From: an uncultured Coriobacteriaceae bacterium
GTDB lineage: Bacteria; Actinomycetota; Coriobacteriia; Coriobacteriales; Eggerthellaceae
Assembly (NCBI GenBank): GCA_900554945.1
Contig: USJN01000047.1
Coordinates: 1 to 8,704 of the forward strand
Length of the DNA stretch: 8,704 nucleotides
Direction: 5' to 3'
Shown here: positions 6,974 to 8,704 of the stretch, one piece after another
Position numbering within the stretch: the first letter of the stretch is position 1
Layout of the letters: the number at the start of each line of letters is the position of its first letter
Translations under genes and position numbers: made by a program
The notes under the pieces: generated by a model
What the model saw: only the letters and a program-made list of their open reading frames with translations
The model's database searches: none
Told to the model about the DNA's origin: nothing

Positions 6974-7394
6974 GCTGGTAAACCTCTTCTGGAGAAACGG
7001 TAACGAAGCCGGCCTCTTCGAGCTTAGCCTCGATGCCTTCCGCCTCGCCAATCTTCAGCACGTCGATGGCTGATTCGGGATTGACGGAGAAGCAGTAGCC
7101 GTACTCGATGTTGACGGACTGCTGGTCCAAAAACTCGAGCAGCGTCGCAAGCCCGCCCTTCACGTTGGGAACGCGAACGGCGAGAACCGGGGTGACCATC
7201 GCGCGATAGCCGGCAGCGCGAAGCGCCTCGGCGGCGGCGTTGGGCGTATCGGCAAGCACGCGAGCAACGCCGAAGTCTGCCGTGTCAGCAAGGTTTAGGG
7301 CATGCAGGTTCACGCCCGCATCACTCAGCACGCGGCATGCAGCGGCGAGACGGCCCTTGTCGTTCTCCAGGAAAACAGTCAGCTGAGAAATCAT
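6963..7394 (-). CDS. Tandem-ACT-domain protein, copy A, probable aromatic amino acid sensor
   Basis: A 143-residue protein of two ACT domains and nothing else. Domain 1 (about residues 3-65) has QLTVFLENDKGRLAAACRVL and AGVNLHALNLADTADFGVARVL; domain 2 (about 70-135) has LAVRVPNVKGGLATLLEFL and SVNIEYGYCF. It is clearly a paralogue of the protein at 2269-2691: both share the AGVN...AD/SDT.D(F/Y)G core and the INV/VNI-Y-Y strand. The two have diverged substantially, so they may bind different ligands or partners. The ATG at 7394 overlaps the ligase stop as TAATG, with GAAGGGA about 8 nt upstream, so translation should be coupled to the ligase. Inference: a ligand-responsive partner or regulator of that ligase. 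The C-terminus (YQLDC) overlaps the likely carboxypeptidase start. Confidence 0.85.
   Translation of the reverse strand: MISQLTVFLENDKGRLAAACRVLSDAGVNLHALNLADTADFGVARVLADTPNAAAEALRAAGYRAMVTPVLAVRVPNVKGGLATLLEFLDQQSVNIEYGYCFSVNPESAIDVLKIGEAEGIEAKLEEAGFVTVSPEEVYQLDC
6982..6989 (-). promoter_or_regulatory. Ribosome binding site supporting the TTG start of the carboxypeptidase
   Basis: Minus-strand GAAGAGGT lies within the last codons of the ACT gene; its GAGGT core ends 8 nt before the TTG at 6973. This is the best-placed Shine-Dalgarno among the candidate starts and favours a short overlap with coupled translation over the far-upstream TTG at 7051 or the downstream GTG at 6922. TTG is a rare start, so lower initiation would be expected. 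Confidence 0.5.
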
Positions 7395-8701
7395 TAGTGC
7401 TTCCCTTCTCTCAAGTCGATGACGCGCTTAGCCTTGCCTTCGCTGCGCTCGATGGACTTCGGCTCGACGATCTTGATGTCGACCTTGATCTGCAGGTTGC
7501 TCTTGAGCTCGGCACCAAGGCGCGCCTTCAAGTCCTCGAGCTTGCGGATCTCATCGATCGGGAACTCGGGCACGGTCTCGACGTTCAACGTGACCTTGTC
7601 GAGCGGGCCGTTGTCGGTGAGCACGATCTGGTAGTGCGCCGTGATCTCGTCGAAGCCGGTGATGATCTGCTCGATCTGCGACGGGAACACGTTCACGCCG
7701 CGGATAATCATCATATCATCGGAGCGGCCGATGATGCGGTCGATCTTGCGGTGGGTGCGCCCGCATGCGCACTCCTCATTGATGATGCGGGTGATATCGC
7801 GTGTGCGGTAGCGCACAAGCGGGCAGCACTCGCGCGTGAGCGTGGTGAACACGAGCTCGCCATAGGTACCGTCGGGCACCGGCTGGAGCGTCTCGGGGTC
7901 GATGATCTCGGCGAAGAAGTGATCTTCCGCCAGGTGCAGGCCATGGGACTCGGGGCACTCCATCGCAACGCCGGGGCCCATAACCTCGGAGAGGCCATAC
8001 ACGTCGCAGTAGCGGATGCCGAGCTTGTCGCGAATCTCCTGGCGCATGTTCTCGGAAGCAGGTTCGGCGCCGAAAATGCCAGCGGAGAGCTTGAAGTCCT
8101 TCGCGGGGTCATAGCCCATGCTGATAGCCGTATCAGCCAGATAAAGCGCGTAGGAAGGCGTGCAGCACAGGATGTCGGTGCCGAGGTCGACCATCATCTG
8201 AATCTGGCGCTTCGTGTTGCCCGAAGAGGTCGGGATAACCGAGCAACCTGCCGCCTCTGCGCCGTAGTGCGCACCGAGACCGCCCGTGAACAAGCCGTAG
8301 CCGTAGGACACCTGAACGGTCGAATCGGCAGAGCCGCCTACCATGTAGATGCCGCGGGCAAAGCACTCGCCCCAGTTCTTAATGTCATTTGCGGTATGCC
8401 CCACGACCGTCGCCTGGCCGGTGGTGCCAGAGGATGCGTGGATGCGGGCAACGTCTTTCTTCGGAACGGCGAACAGGCCGAACGGGTAGGCATCGCGCAT
8501 ATCCTGCTTGACAACGAACGGGAACTTCGCGAGATCCTCGAGGCAGGTCAGGTCGTCGGGCGTGACACCTGCCTCGGCGAAGGACTTCTTATAGAAATCG
8601 ACGTTGTCATACGCGTGACGAATCGACTTCTTCATTCGCTCGAGCTGCAACTCGCGCAACTGCTCGCGCGGCATGGTCTCGATTTCTTCTTGGAAATACA
8701 C
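7394..8701 (-). CDS. paaK: PaaK-type arylacetate (phenylacetate)-CoA ligase, AMP-forming, copy A
   Basis: Second ANL-superfamily aryl-CoA ligase of the window, 435 residues as read, close to the usual PaaK length. Seen: P-loop SSGTTGQ at 90-96, where copy B has SSGTTGK; YGLSEVMGPG at 235-244; YRTRD at 298-302; CACGRTH at 311-317; RGVNVFPSQIE at 334-344; C-terminal ERSEGKAKRVIDLR with the mobile-domain lysine. It is similar to copy B over the whole length (shared AEDHF, GELVFT/VLT, MGPGV) but clearly divergent, so the duplication is old. The stop overlaps the ACT start (TAATG). Start: the GTG at 8701 gives MYFQEEIETMPREQL, an N-terminus of family-typical length, but it is three bases from the window edge, the frame is open there and the ribosome site is out of view. 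The true start may lie slightly beyond base 8704. Confidence 0.88.
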   Translation of the reverse strand: MYFQEEIETMPREQLRELQLERMKKSIRHAYDNVDFYKKSFAEAGVTPDDLTCLEDLAKFPFVVKQDMRDAYPFGLFAVPKKDVARIHASSGTTGQATVVGHTANDIKNWGECFARGIYMVGGSADSTVQVSYGYGLFTGGLGAHYGAEAAGCSVIPTSSGNTKRQIQMMVDLGTDILCCTPSYALYLADTAISMGYDPAKDFKLSAGIFGAEPASENMRQEIRDKLGIRYCDVYGLSEVMGPGVAMECPESHGLHLAEDHFFAEIIDPETLQPVPDGTYGELVFTTLTRECCPLVRYRTRDITRIINEECACGRTHRKIDRIIGRSDDMMIIRGVNVFPSQIEQIITGFDEITAHYQIVLTDNGPLDKVTLNVETVPEFPIDEIRKLEDLKARLGAELKSNLQIKVDIKIVEPKSIERSEGKAKRVIDLREGKH

Positions 8702-8704
8702 CTC

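Noticed and set aside
6335..7003. 222-codon open frame on the plus strand
   Set aside because: Antisense to the carboxypeptidase; highly charged, Arg-rich, no domain.
1..8704. Defence system, mobile element, CRISPR array or RNA gene
   Set aside because: Every gene is accounted for as metabolism, cell wall, signalling or tRNA modification. I saw no transposase, integrase, direct-repeat array, tRNA cloverleaf or rRNA segment, and no compositional break that would suggest recent transfer.

Overview
The window is GC-rich (low to mid 60s % by eye). All recognisable genes lie on the minus strand, so transcription runs from high to low coordinates. Two things suggest an anaerobic actinomycete of the Coriobacteriia/Eggerthellaceae type. 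The locus is built around a ferredoxin-dependent arylpyruvate oxidoreductase, which is typical of anaerobes, and it carries an FHA protein that strongly resembles actinobacterial GarA/OdhI. The taxonomic call is inference from gene content, composition and codon style, not from a marker gene.

Layout in transcription order: (1) 8701-7394, a PaaK-type aryl-CoA ligase (copy A). (2) 7394-6963, a tandem-ACT protein (copy A), joined to the ligase by a TAATG overlap. (3) 6973-5561, a secreted D-Ala-D-Ala carboxypeptidase of family S11, probably starting at a TTG that overlaps the ACT gene by 11 nt. (4) 5517-5077, a small zinc-ribbon plus FHA protein. (5) 5033-3303 iorA and (6) 3291-2710 iorB, the two subunits of indolepyruvate:ferredoxin oxidoreductase. 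(7) 2691-2269, a second tandem-ACT protein (copy B). (8) 2250-859, a second PaaK-type ligase (copy B). A 127-nt gap holding a possible terminator follows, and then (9) 731 to the left edge, gluQ (glutamyl-Q tRNA(Asp) synthetase), cut off at its KMSKS-like motif. No stretch longer than 130 nt lacks a gene. I saw no tRNA, rRNA, CRISPR array, IS element or prophage gene.

How the genes fit together: IorAB oxidatively decarboxylates the 2-oxoacids left by transamination of Trp, Phe and Tyr, giving arylacetyl-CoA, CO2 and reduced ferredoxin. The AMP-forming PaaK ligases interconvert arylacetyl-CoA and free arylacetate. The ACT proteins are plausible aromatic amino acid sensors. The locus could therefore run as catabolism (ferredoxin reduction and release of arylacetate) or in reverse as reductive salvage of arylacetates into aromatic amino acids; sequence alone does not decide.

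The unusual parts are three. The ligase/ACT pair is duplicated, one pair on each side of iorAB in mirrored gene order. A GarA/OdhI-like FHA protein sits directly upstream of iorA, which encodes a thiamine-diphosphate 2-oxoacid enzyme. A cell-wall carboxypeptidase is wedged into the middle of the gene string.
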